A stretch of DNA of 6,023 nucleotides from Lachnospiraceae bacterium. Lineage in GTDB: Bacteria > Bacillota > Clostridia > Lachnospirales > Lachnospiraceae. The stretch lies in the NCBI GenBank assembly GCA_017444545.1, contig JAFSWJ010000218.1:1-6023 (forward strand). The letters are read 5' to 3'. Below are positions 1-6,023 of this stretch, piece by piece. Within the stretch, counting starts at the first letter, position 1, and each line of letters starts with the position of its first letter. Below the pieces are notes generated by a model, which was not told where the DNA came from, searched no databases, and saw only the letters and a program-made list of their open reading frames with translations. The translations under genes were made by a program, and so were the position numbers.

Positions 1-1
1 G

Positions 2-19
2 ACGTTTCTCTGTCCCACT
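2..19 (-). repeat. Second, truncated copy of the GTCCC repeat at the window edge
   Basis: The plus strand reads ACGT, a 5-nt spacer, then TGTCCCACT (11-19). The copy at 96-112 has ACGT, a 4-nt spacer and the identical TGTCCCACT, so the two are direct repeats 93 bp apart in the same orientation. The inner GTCCC of the first copy is degenerated to GTTTC here. The matching TGGGACA arm would lie before position 1, so whether this copy can form a hairpin cannot be seen. Confidence 0.5.
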
Positions 20-81
20 TTTATGACAACCATTTCAAGCAAAATCTTTCAATATATCACCATTTAACAGATTTACATAAA
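20..81. other. AT-rich non-coding spacer between the two repeat copies
   Basis: By hand count about a quarter of these bases are G or C, clearly lower than the neighbouring genes. I see no open reading frame, no tRNA-like fold and no clear promoter. It may be ordinary intergenic DNA after the operon or the body of a small mobile or REP-like unit bounded by the repeats on either side. Confidence 0.4.
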
Positions 82-112
82 GTTGGGACACAGATACGTC
101 CCCTGTCCCACT
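82..112 (-). repeat. Hairpin-forming repeat at the trpA 3' end (possible REP-like element)
   Basis: On the plus strand the arms TGGGACA (84-90) and TGTCCCA (104-110) are perfect 7-bp inverted repeats around a 13-nt loop. The loop holds a further GTCCC (98-102), so GGGAC (85-89) can pair with either of two GTCCC copies spaced 7 nt apart, giving two mutually exclusive hairpins. A partial second copy lies at 2-19. GGGAC/GTCCC hairpins with an internal ACGT are, from memory, common dispersed repeats in bacterial genomes and are sometimes found beside Y1 (REP-associated) transposases. No transposase is visible here. In the transcript the hairpin sits directly after the trpA stop codon and could stabilise the 3' end or end transcription weakly, but no good U-tract follows. 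Confidence 0.6.
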
Positions 113-878
113 ATAGCGCATCCTTCATACGCCTTATATATTCTCCCACATGAGAAGGTGACTGTCTACCGTACTCTTTTATGATCTTGATGATGGCGCT
201 GCCCACGATGGCTCCGTCGGATATGCCTGCCATCTTTGCCGCCTGCTCCGGAGTTGATATGCCAAAGCCCACGGCGCAGGGGATCTTTGTGTTTTCCCTG
301 ACGGTTTTTATGATGGGTCCGAGGTCTGAATCTATCACATCTCTCGTGCCCGTGACGCCGAGACTTGAAACGATATAGAGAAAGCCTTCGGCATTTTTTG
401 CGATCATGGCCGCGCGGTTTTCCGAGGTGGGAGCGATGAGGGAAATGAGATCCACTCCGTATTTTTTGCAGACGGGATCAAATTCCTCCTTCTCTTCAAA
501 GGGCAGGTCCGGGAGTATGATGCCGTCAATACCGGTCTCTTTACATTTTGTCATGAACTTTTCCGGACCGTAGGAATAGACCACGTTTGCATAGGTCATA
601 AAGACAAGCGGGATCGTGATATCCTCCCGCAGTTCCTTTACCATATCAAAGATGAGGTCTGTGGTGACCCCGCCCTTTAACGCCCTTTCGTTTGCCTCCT
701 GGATCACCGGTCCTTCTGCCGTGGGATCCGAAAAGGGAATGCCAAGCTCTATGAGATCCGCTCCGTTTGATACGGCCTCGCGCACGATCTTTTTTGTGGT
801 CTCGAGATCGGGATCTCCGCAGGTTATGAAGGGAATGAACGCCTTGCCGTTTTCAAAAGCCATGCTTATATTACTCAT
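111..878 (-). CDS. trpA: Tryptophan synthase alpha subunit TrpA
   Basis: This subunit cleaves indole-3-glycerol phosphate to indole and glyceraldehyde 3-phosphate and channels indole to TrpB. It is a TIM barrel of 255 residues, close to the family norm of about 250-270. Visible motifs are FIPFITCGDPD (14-24), LIELGIPFSDP (42-52) with Glu44 matching enteric catalytic Glu49, AEGPVIQEAN (54-63), GIIILPDLP-like segment ending PDLPFEE (123-129), YIVSS (168-172) with Tyr168 matching Tyr175, the mobile loop GVTGTR (174-179), VGFGIST (203-209) and VGSAI (225-229) for phosphate binding. The enteric catalytic Asp60 is replaced by Glu55. The start has GGGGAGG 6 nt upstream. This is the last gene of the operon and the only one here that ends in TAG; a short repeat begins at that stop codon. 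It contains no Trp. Confidence 0.97.
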   Translation of the reverse strand: MSNISMAFENGKAFIPFITCGDPDLETTKKIVREAVSNGADLIELGIPFSDPTAEGPVIQEANERALKGGVTTDLIFDMVKELREDITIPLVFMTYANVVYSYGPEKFMTKCKETGIDGIILPDLPFEEKEEFDPVCKKYGVDLISLIAPTSENRAAMIAKNAEGFLYIVSSLGVTGTRDVIDSDLGPIIKTVRENTKIPCAVGFGISTPEQAAKMAGISDGAIVGSAIIKIIKEYGRQSPSHVGEYIRRMKDAL

Positions 879-891
879 TGATATCCTCCCC

Positions 892-2061
892 TCAGTATCT
901 TGCGATGGCCGCGCAGTCCTTGTCGCCGCGGCCCGAAATGGTTATGACGATGGAGCTGTCTTTGCCAAAATCCTTTGCTATCTTTATGGCATGTGCCACC
1001 GCATGCGCCGACTCGATGGCAGGTATGATGCCCTCTGTCCGTGACAGATACTCAAAGGCACAGACCGCCTCCTCATCCGTCACCGGCACATATTCTGCCC
1101 TTCCCGTATCGTGCAGCCATGCATGCTCAGGACCGATACCCGGATAATCAAGACCTGCCGATATCGAATATACGGGAGCGATCTGGCCGAACTCATCCTG
1201 ACAGAAATAGGATTTCATGCCGTGGAATATCCCCGACCTGCCGGTCGCTATGGTGGCCGCAGTCTCAAAGGTATCTACACCCCTGCCCGCCGCCTCACAG
1301 CCGATGAGACGGACATTTTTGTCCTCTATGAAATGATAAAAGCTTCCCATGGCATTTGAGCCGCCGCCCACACAGGCTATGACCGCATCAGGCAGACGCC
1401 CCGTCTTTTCAAGCATCTGTGCTTTGATCTCCTTTGAGATCACCGACTGGAAATCCCTGACTATGGTAGGAAAAGGATGGGGTCCCATGACGGATCCCAG
1501 ACAATAATGCGTATCGCTGATCCTGCGGGTCCACTCCCTCATGGCCTCGGACACCGCATCCTTGAGGGTTGCCGTACCGGTCTTTACCGGGATCACCTCT
1601 GCTCCCAAAAGCCGCATGCGGTAGACATTCAACGCCTGTCTTTTCGTGTCCTCCTCACCCATGAAGACCACACACTCCATGCCGAAAAGTGCCGCCGCAG
1701 TAGCCGTTGCCACACCGTGCTGACCGGCTCCCGTCTCTGCGATAAGCCTCGTCTTTCCCATCTTTTTTGCAAGCAGTGTCTGTCCCAGCACGTTGTTTAT
1801 CTTGTGGGAACCCGTATGGTTTAAGTCCTCTCTTTTCAGATAAATCCGCGCTCCGCCCAGATCCTTTGTCATCTTTTCCGCAAAATAGAGACGGGACGGC
1901 CTCCCGGCGTATTCGTTGAAAAGTTCCCCCAGCTCCGCTTCAAACTGCGGATCATTTTTGTATCTTTCATAGGCTTCCTCAAGCTCTATGACTGCATTCA
2001 TCAGTGTTTCGGGGATGTACTGTCCCCCGTGCTCACCAAACCTGCCTTTCTTTGTACTCAT
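892..2061 (-). CDS. trpB: Tryptophan synthase beta subunit TrpB
   Basis: This is a PLP enzyme that condenses indole with L-serine to L-tryptophan, working as an alpha2-beta2 complex with TrpA. At 389 residues it has the length of the TrpB1 class that pairs with TrpA. Visible motifs are [14 protein letters not shown] (8-21), [16 protein letters not shown] (75-90) with Lys87 as the PLP Schiff-base lysine, [10 protein letters not shown] (109-118) with Glu109 as the catalytic acid-base residue, GGGSNAMG (232-239) binding the PLP phosphate, [13 protein letters not shown] (301-313) and SGRGDKD (376-382), whose Ser sits near the pyridine nitrogen. The start overlaps the trpF stop by 4 nt (ATGA), with GGAGG 7 nt upstream inside trpF. 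trpA follows after 13 nt. Nothing suggests the TrpB2 salvage form, and the operon partner supports a TrpB1 assignment. Two Trp are present (W177, W315). Confidence 0.98.
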   Translation of the reverse strand: MSTKKGRFGEHGGQYIPETLMNAVIELEEAYERYKNDPQFEAELGELFNEYAGRPSRLYFAEKMTKDLGGARIYLKREDLNHTGSHKINNVLGQTLLAKKMGKTRLIAETGAGQHGVATATAAALFGMECVVFMGEEDTKRQALNVYRMRLLGAEVIPVKTGTATLKDAVSEAMREWTRRISDTHYCLGSVMGPHPFPTIVRDFQSVISKEIKAQMLEKTGRLPDAVIACVGGGSNAMGSFYHFIEDKNVRLIGCEAAGRGVDTFETAATIATGRSGIFHGMKSYFCQDEFGQIAPVYSISAGLDYPGIGPEHAWLHDTGRAEYVPVTDEEAVCAFEYLSRTEGIIPAIESAHAVAHAIKIAKDFGKDSSIVITISGRGDKDCAAIARY

Positions 2062-2693
2062 CCTTTTTCCTCCAGATCTGCCATCCTTACCTTTCTTACA
2101 AACGCCTCCATCTTTTTACTGTCCTTGACTCCGTTTGTTTCTATGCCGGAGCTGACATCCACCGCAAAGGGTCTGACCTCCTTCACGGCCTTTTCCACAT
2201 TGTCCGGATCAAGTCCTCCCGCAAGAAACAGGCGGTCCCTGATATCAAAGCCTGACTTACTTATCATATCCCAGTCAAAGCTTTTTCCTTCCCCCATACC
2301 TGCATCCAGCATAATAAAATCGGCAGGGCATTTTTTTATAAGGTCCGCATCTATCTCATCCCTTATCTTTAATGCCTTTATTATCTTCCTTCCGGTGTTT
2401 TCCTGAAGCCTTTTGATATAGTCTTTGTCCTCGTTTCCGTGAAGCTGGGCCATATCTATGATACCTTTTTTCAACAGTTCCTGCACAAGGTCCATATCTT
2501 CATCAACAAAGACTCCCACTGCGGATATGGAAGGATCCAGCAATTTTTTAAGCCTCTGTGCCTGTTTCACGCTCACAGCCCTCCTGCTTTTTTCCCAGAA
2601 AACAAAGCCGATATAATCAGGACGTAAACGGTTTGCGGTTATTATATCCTCGTCTCTTGTCAGTCCGCAAAGCTTGATCCTTGTCATCTTCAT
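2058..2693 (-). CDS. trpF: Phosphoribosylanthranilate isomerase TrpF
   Basis: This enzyme carries out the Amadori rearrangement of phosphoribosylanthranilate to CdRP, the substrate of TrpC. It is a TIM barrel of 211 residues, a normal length for a free-standing TrpF. Visible motifs are [12 protein letters not shown] (6-17), with Cys9 as the catalytic general base, then [10 protein letters not shown] (29-38), AVGVFVDED (58-66), AQLHGNE (82-88), FIMLDAGMG (126-134) with Asp130 as the general acid, GKSFDW (136-141), [10 protein letters not shown] (157-166) and DVSSGIET (179-186), whose backbone groups bind phosphate in this family. It begins inside the last codons of trpC and ends inside the first codon of trpB. 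The start could be Met1 (2693) or Met3 (2687), a difference of two residues only. It contains two Trp (W33, W141). Confidence 0.97.
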   Translation of the reverse strand: MKMTRIKLCGLTRDEDIITANRLRPDYIGFVFWEKSRRAVSVKQAQRLKKLLDPSISAVGVFVDEDMDLVQELLKKGIIDMAQLHGNEDKDYIKRLQENTGRKIIKALKIRDEIDADLIKKCPADFIMLDAGMGEGKSFDWDMISKSGFDIRDRLFLAGGLDPDNVEKAVKEVRPFAVDVSSGIETNGVKDSKKMEAFVRKVRMADLEEKG

Positions 2694-3475
2694 GCCTCTC
2701 CTTTAAGTCTCTTTAACATCTCTGTCTTGTCGGGCGCCCTCATCATGGTCTCTCCCACAAGGACGGCATCCGCCCCGAAACTCCTCATCTTTTCTATATC
2801 CTCTGCATCCTTCACGCCGCTTTCCGAAACAAAGATCACATCCTTCGGGATGAGGTCACGCAGTCTCTCCCCAAGTCCCGTGTCAACGGAAAAATCCTTT
2901 AGATTGCGGTTATTTACGCCGATGATCACAGCGCCCGAATCAAGCGCCCTTTTGATCTCCTCTTCATCATGGGTTTCAACGAGAGCCGAAAGGCCCAGAT
3001 TCCTGCAGATCTTCTGATATCTGCAAAGCTCCTCGTCCGAAAGGATCGAGACGATGAGAAGCACTGCCGATGCCCCGAGGACCTTTGCCTCATAGATCAT
3101 GTATTCATCAACGGTGAAATCCTTGCGAAGGACCGGGATGCCGGTCTTTTGTGCAATCTCCTTCAGATAGTCATTGCTGCCAAGAAACCATTTGGGTTCC
3201 GTCAATACCGAGACCGCATCCGCTCCCGCTTTTTCATACTCGCAGGCGATATCAAGATAAGGAAAATCCTCAGCTATGATGCCCTTTGAGGGGGATGCTT
3301 TTTTTACCTCGCATATGAAGGATATGCCGGTTTTTTTCAGAGCGCGCTCAAAGGGGAAGTCTCCCTTTTCTTTTGCGATGGCAAGCTCTGTCATTTCCTT
3401 TAAGCTTATTTTTTCTTTCGCCTGCGCAACGCGAAGCTTTGCGTGGTCTGCTATAGTGTCAAGTATCGTGCCCAT
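2690..3475 (-). CDS. trpC: Indole-3-glycerol phosphate synthase TrpC
   Basis: This enzyme closes the indole ring: CdRP (carboxyphenylamino-deoxyribulose phosphate) is decarboxylated and dehydrated to indole-3-glycerol phosphate. It is a single-domain TIM barrel of 261 residues, not fused to trpF as in enterics. The visible motifs are ICEVKKASPSKG (54-65; Glu56 and Lys58 match catalytic and substrate-binding residues of the family), SVLTEPKWFLGS (89-100), PVLRKDF (114-120; Lys118 matches the catalytic lysine), LVETHDEEE (165-173; Glu167), GVNNRNL (186-192), VSESG (216-220) and VLVGE (238-242) at the phosphate-binding end. The start lies 4 nt after the trpD stop. Its ribosome site (AGGTGA) includes the last trpD Arg codon and the stop codon, so translation is probably coupled. 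The TGA stop overlaps the trpF start. Confidence 0.97.
   Translation of the reverse strand: MGTILDTIADHAKLRVAQAKEKISLKEMTELAIAKEKGDFPFERALKKTGISFICEVKKASPSKGIIAEDFPYLDIACEYEKAGADAVSVLTEPKWFLGSNDYLKEIAQKTGIPVLRKDFTVDEYMIYEAKVLGASAVLLIVSILSDEELCRYQKICRNLGLSALVETHDEEEIKRALDSGAVIIGVNNRNLKDFSVDTGLGERLRDLIPKDVIFVSESGVKDAEDIEKMRSFGADAVLVGETMMRAPDKTEMLKRLKGEA
2698..2704 (-). promoter_or_regulatory. Ribosome binding site of trpF, close to two candidate starts
   Basis: The minus strand reads AAAGGAG inside the trpC coding end. It is 4 nt before the ATG at 2693 and 10 nt before a second in-frame ATG at 2687 (residue 3). The spacing is short for the first and slightly long for the second, so both starts are possible. 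The 2693 start is listed because it makes the ATGA overlap used at two other junctions of this operon. Confidence 0.6.
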
Positions 3476-3479
3476 GCTT

Positions 3480-4496
3480 TCACCTGTTGCTTACTTCCAC
3501 AAGCTTTTGAAGTGTCTCGTACGCCTTTCCCGAATCTATGATCTCTGCCGCTTTTTTCACACCTTCCTCAAAGCTTTCGGCTTTTCCTCCGATATAGAGT
3601 GCAGCTCCCGCATTGAGAAGTACCGCGTTCCTCTTGTGGCCTTTTTGCCCTTTAAGGATGTCAGTGGTGATCTTTGCGTTTTCTGCAGGTGATCCTCCTT
3701 TGAGATCATCCTTTGTGCATCTTTCAAAGCCGAAATCCTCAGGGCAGATGGTAGTCGTCCTAAACCATCCGTCCTGGATCTCGCAGATCTTTGTGGGTGC
3801 TGAAAGTGAGATCTCATCAAGCTTGTCCATGCCGTATACCACCATGCCGCGCTTCACGCCAAGGCTTACCAGTACCTGTGCCAGAGGCTCCACGAGATAA
3901 TCATCATATACTCCCAAAAGCTGCATGGAGGGTGATGCGGGATTGGTCAAAGGACCCAGGATATTGAACACTGTCCGAAATCCCAGTTCTTTTCTGATGG
4001 CTCCCACGTATTTCATGGATGTATGATATTTCTGTGCAAAAAAGAAGCACATGCCTGCTTCCTTCAAAAGCTCCACGCATTTTTCAGGGCTCTGGTCGAT
4101 ATTGACGCCCAAAGCCTCCAGGCAGTCTGCCGTTCCCGAAAGGGATGAGGCGGCGCGGTTTCCGTGCTTTGCCACCCTGATTCCTGCCGCAGCGGCTATG
4201 ATGGCCGAGGTTGTGGAAATGTTAAAGCTTCCCGCGTTGTCTCCGCCGGTTCCGACTATCTCCAATACATCCATGCCTGTCTCGACCTTTGTGGCATGCT
4301 CTCTCATGGCCGCAGCACAGCCTGCGATCTCATTTGTGGTCTCTGCTCTGGCACTTTTTGTGGACAGCGCTGCAAGAAAGGCTGCATTCTGAGTCGGGGT
4401 CGTTTCTCCGCTCATGATCTCGTTCATCACGGTGTAGGCCTCGTCATAGGTCAGGTCCTCCTTGTTCACGATCTTCACGATTGCTTCCTTGATCAT
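3480..4496 (-). CDS. trpD: Anthranilate phosphoribosyltransferase TrpD
   Basis: This enzyme transfers the phosphoribosyl group of PRPP to anthranilate to give N-(5-phosphoribosyl)anthranilate. It has 338 residues, the usual length of a stand-alone TrpD. An N-terminal helical region (about 1-70, including [14 protein letters not shown] at 31-44) is followed by the glycine-rich PRPP-binding loop GTGGD (82-86), then FNISTTSA (91-98), [21 protein letters not shown] (110-130), the [10 protein letters not shown] segment (177-186) and MDKLDEIS (223-230). The Asp-Glu pair in that last segment matches the family's metal-binding acidic residues. KHGNR and GTGGD together distinguish it from pyrimidine phosphorylases of the same fold. 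It lies 38 nt after trpG, the only sizeable gap in the operon, and ends 4 nt before trpC. One Trp is present (W244). Confidence 0.97.
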   Translation of the reverse strand: MIKEAIVKIVNKEDLTYDEAYTVMNEIMSGETTPTQNAAFLAALSTKSARAETTNEIAGCAAAMREHATKVETGMDVLEIVGTGGDNAGSFNISTTSAIIAAAAGIRVAKHGNRAASSLSGTADCLEALGVNIDQSPEKCVELLKEAGMCFFFAQKYHTSMKYVGAIRKELGFRTVFNILGPLTNPASPSMQLLGVYDDYLVEPLAQVLVSLGVKRGMVVYGMDKLDEISLSAPTKICEIQDGWFRTTTICPEDFGFERCTKDDLKGGSPAENAKITTDILKGQKGHKRNAVLLNAGAALYIGGKAESFEEGVKKAAEIIDSGKAYETLQKLVEVSNR

Positions 4497-4506
4497 TTTT
4501 CATTTT

Positions 4507-4513
4507 CCTCCTC
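4507..4513 (-). promoter_or_regulatory. Ribosome binding site of trpD, with an out-of-frame ATG before the true start
   Basis: The minus strand reads GAGGAGG here, 10 nt before the trpD ATG at 4496. A second ATG at 4503 lies only 3 nt from the same site but is in another frame. The 4496 start is preferred because it begins the conserved TrpD N-terminus ([16 protein letters not shown]) and because a 3-nt spacing is too short for efficient initiation. Confidence 0.75.
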
Positions 4514-4534
4514 TGTAATAAAACCATTTATTCC

Positions 4535-5098
4535 TCAGATGATGAAGCTCCTCAGCATTTTTTTGCCTTCCGGCGTCATGATGGATTCCGGATGAAACTG
4601 CACACCGTACACCGGATACTCTTTGTGCATGACCGCCATGATCTCCCCGGATTCAGTCACCGCCGTTGCCGCAAGAACATCCGGCAGCGTCTTTGGATCG
4701 ACCGCAAGAGAATGATATCTTGCCACCTCGGTCTCCTCCGGACATCCCATGAAAATGGGACACCTCTTGTCAAGCTTTACCTTTGACTGCTTGCCGTGCA
4801 TCAGCTTTTCCGCATAGGTCACGACTCCGCCGTAGGCCATGCAGATCGCCTGATGTCCGAGACACACTCCGAGTGTGGGAATGCTGCTGCCCAGCGTTTT
4901 TATTATATCAATGATGATCCCCGCATCCTCAGGTCTGCCGGGTCCGGGAGAAATGATGATCCTTGAAGGAGACAGTGCCCTGACCTCATCGACGGTCATC
5001 TCATCATTTCTGATCACTTTGATGTCAGGCGTGATCTCGCCCACATACTGGTAAAGGTTGTATGAAAAGCTGTCATAATTGTCTATCAGAAGGATCAT
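4535..5098 (-). CDS. trpG: Anthranilate synthase component II, glutamine amidotransferase TrpG
   Basis: This is a class I glutamine amidotransferase that hydrolyses glutamine and passes ammonia to TrpE. It has 187 residues, the normal size for a stand-alone subunit, and is not fused to trpD as it is in enterics. The visible motifs are the N-terminal DNYDSFSYNL (6-15), the oxyanion loop SPGPGRPEDAG (50-60), the nucleophile elbow GVCLGHQAI (77-85) with Cys79, HGKQS (101-105), ARYHSL (126-131), and VQFHPES (166-172) with His169 and Glu171 completing the Cys-His-Glu triad. The start is fixed by the 4-nt ATGA overlap with trpE and by a GGGGAGG Shine-Dalgarno site 7 nt upstream, inside the trpE coding end. 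The overlap suggests coupled, near-equimolar synthesis of the two subunits. In some Firmicutes one such subunit also serves PabB for folate synthesis; that cannot be decided here. The protein contains no Trp. Confidence 0.97.
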   Translation of the reverse strand: MILLIDNYDSFSYNLYQYVGEITPDIKVIRNDEMTVDEVRALSPSRIIISPGPGRPEDAGIIIDIIKTLGSSIPTLGVCLGHQAICMAYGGVVTYAEKLMHGKQSKVKLDKRCPIFMGCPEETEVARYHSLAVDPKTLPDVLAATAVTESGEIMAVMHKEYPVYGVQFHPESIMTPEGKKMLRSFII

Positions 5099-6023
5099 GG
5101 CTGCACCTCCCCGCTGCCAAGGAGAGCCTCAAGCGAGGCCTTTGCCTTGTTCATGCTTTCCTCAAATTCATTTTCCGGAACGGAATCCGCCACTATCCCC
5201 GCGCCGCTCCTGACAAAGGCCCTGCCGTTCTTTTTGTAGACAAGCCTGATGCCTATGCAGGTATCCATGTTTCCGGTCAGGTCTATGTAGCCCACCGCGC
5301 CGCCGTAAATGCCGCGTTTATTATTTTCAAGCTCTCCTATGATCTGGCAGGCCCTGATCTTTGGCGCACCCGAAAGGGTTCCTGCCGGAAGCACCGAGCC
5401 GATGGCATCAAGGGCATCCCTGTCATCACGGATCTGTCCTCTCACGGTAGAGCCTATGTGGCAGACATGGGAAAACCTGTGGATCTGGCGGAGGCTTTCG
5501 ACCTCGACGGTTCCGAAACGGCTGATCCTTCCCAGGTCGTTGCGTCCCAGATCAACCAGCATATTGTGCTCCGCAAGCTCCTTTTCATCCGCAAGGAGTT
5601 CCTCCTCAAGACGGCGGTTCTCCTCCTCATCCTTTCCTCTTTTGCGTGTGCCTGCCAGGGGGAAGGTATGCAGGATGCCGTCTTCAAGCTTTACCAGAGT
5701 TTCAGGCGAGGCTCCGGCCACCTCAACATCGGTGCCGGAAAAATAGAACATATAGGGTGAGGGATTTATGGTCCTCAGATTCCTGTAGGTATTGAGCAGG
5801 CTTCCCTCAAAAGGTACCTCCAGCCTGTTTGACAGCACTACCTGAAAGATGTCACCTTCATAGATGTACTTCTTTGCCTTCTCGACCATATCGCAGAATT
5901 CATCTTTGGAAAAAAGAGCCTTCACCTCTCCCGTAACCTTTCCCTCGGGCTCCTTTCTCTTTTCTCCGTTTATGATGAGATCGGACAGGGCCTTCAGCTC
6001 CAGCATGGCTTTATTATACCCGC
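5095..6023 (-). CDS. trpE: Anthranilate synthase component I, TrpE (5' end cut by window edge)
   Basis: This is the large subunit of anthranilate synthase, which converts chorismate plus ammonia (delivered by TrpG) to anthranilate and pyruvate in the cytoplasm. It is partial: the reading frame stays open through the window edge (codons for GYNKA precede the first visible Met at 6006), and the family is usually about 450-520 residues. The N-terminal region, which normally holds the LLES-type tryptophan feedback site, is therefore outside the window. Numbered from Met 6006, the chorismate-binding domain shows EGDIFQVVLSNR (50-61), NPSPYMFYF (81-89), AGASPE (97-102), PLAGTRKRG (116-124), LVDLGRNDLGR (150-160), HIGSTVRG (183-190), LPAGTLSGAPK (206-216), GGAVGY (235-240) and SGAGIVADSVPE (267-278). 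GTLSGAPK and the conserved His of HIGS are family active-site features. The PLAGTRKRG and GTLSGAPK segments, with trpG next door, favour TrpE over PabB, although the two are homologous. The TGA stop overlaps the trpG start (ATGA). No Trp residue occurs in the visible part. Confidence 0.96.
   Translation of the reverse strand, partial: GYNKAMLELKALSDLIINGEKRKEPEGKVTGEVKALFSKDEFCDMVEKAKKYIYEGDIFQVVLSNRLEVPFEGSLLNTYRNLRTINPSPYMFYFSGTDVEVAGASPETLVKLEDGILHTFPLAGTRKRGKDEEENRRLEEELLADEKELAEHNMLVDLGRNDLGRISRFGTVEVESLRQIHRFSHVCHIGSTVRGQIRDDRDALDAIGSVLPAGTLSGAPKIRACQIIGELENNKRGIYGGAVGYIDLTGNMDTCIGIRLVYKKNGRAFVRSGAGIVADSVPENEFEESMNKAKASLEALLGSGEVQP

Noticed and set aside
82..112. Strong rho-independent terminator of the operon
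   Set aside because: The hairpin is present, but only a short interrupted T stretch (AACTTTATG) follows on the transcribed strand. A terminator role stays possible but unproven, so it is listed as a repeat only.
616..1044. A 142-codon plus-strand frame across the trpA/trpB junction
   Set aside because: It is opposite two well-supported genes and has a low-complexity, unrecognisable product.
3440..3470. Internal promoter suggested by TTGACA on the minus strand within the start of trpC
   Set aside because: No acceptable -10 box lies 16-18 nt downstream (the sequence there is close to AAGCTT), so the match is probably chance.
4742..4775. Another TGGGACA copy inside trpG (near 4758)
   Set aside because: It lacks the TGTCCCA arm and the ACGT core, and it lies in conserved coding sequence. 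It is a chance match to the repeat.
5062..5760. A 232-codon open frame on the plus strand opposite trpE and the start of trpG
   Set aside because: It lies opposite strongly conserved TrpE coding sequence, shows no recognisable domain and has no evident ribosome site. It is an antisense shadow.
6004..6006. The ATG at 6006 as the real start of a short TrpE
   Set aside because: The frame is open upstream to the window edge, no ribosome site precedes the ATG, and the N-terminal domain of TrpE would be missing. The ATG is internal.

Overview
The window holds one tryptophan biosynthesis operon, read entirely on the minus strand, in the order trpE-trpG-trpD-trpC-trpF-trpB-trpA. All seven proteins are recognisable from family motifs. 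trpE is cut by the right edge of the window, so only its C-terminal chorismate-binding part is visible. The other six genes look complete. Together they cover every step from chorismate to L-tryptophan: TrpE/TrpG (chorismate to anthranilate), TrpD (phosphoribosyl transfer), TrpF (isomerisation), TrpC (indole-glycerol-phosphate formation) and TrpA/TrpB (tryptophan synthase).

The organism is most likely a Firmicute of the class Clostridia, probably Lachnospiraceae-like. The grounds are the strong purine-rich Shine-Dalgarno sites (GGAGG type) at most junctions, the unfused trpG, trpD, trpC and trpF genes (enterics fuse trpG-trpD and trpC-trpF), the EGDCFBA order, and the protein style (for example TrpA with AEGP instead of the enteric ADGP). 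The class is inference from memory of these families; the genus cannot be read from this window.

Layout from right to left, which is the direction of transcription: 6023-5095 trpE (partial); 5098-4535 trpG; 4534-4497 a 38-bp gap, the largest between genes; 4496-3480 trpD; 3475-2690 trpC; 2693-2058 trpF; 2061-892 trpB; 878-111 trpA; 110-1 a non-coding AT-rich flank carrying a short hairpin-type repeat in two same-orientation copies. Three junctions (E/G, C/F, F/B) are 4-nt ATGA stop/start overlaps and the others are short gaps, which indicates one polycistronic, translationally coupled unit. The operon promoter and any leader, attenuator or T-box would lie beyond position 6023 and cannot be judged here.

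I see no previously undescribed system. The least ordinary points are the repeat that begins exactly at the trpA stop codon, and a Glu in TrpA at the position of the enteric catalytic Asp60.
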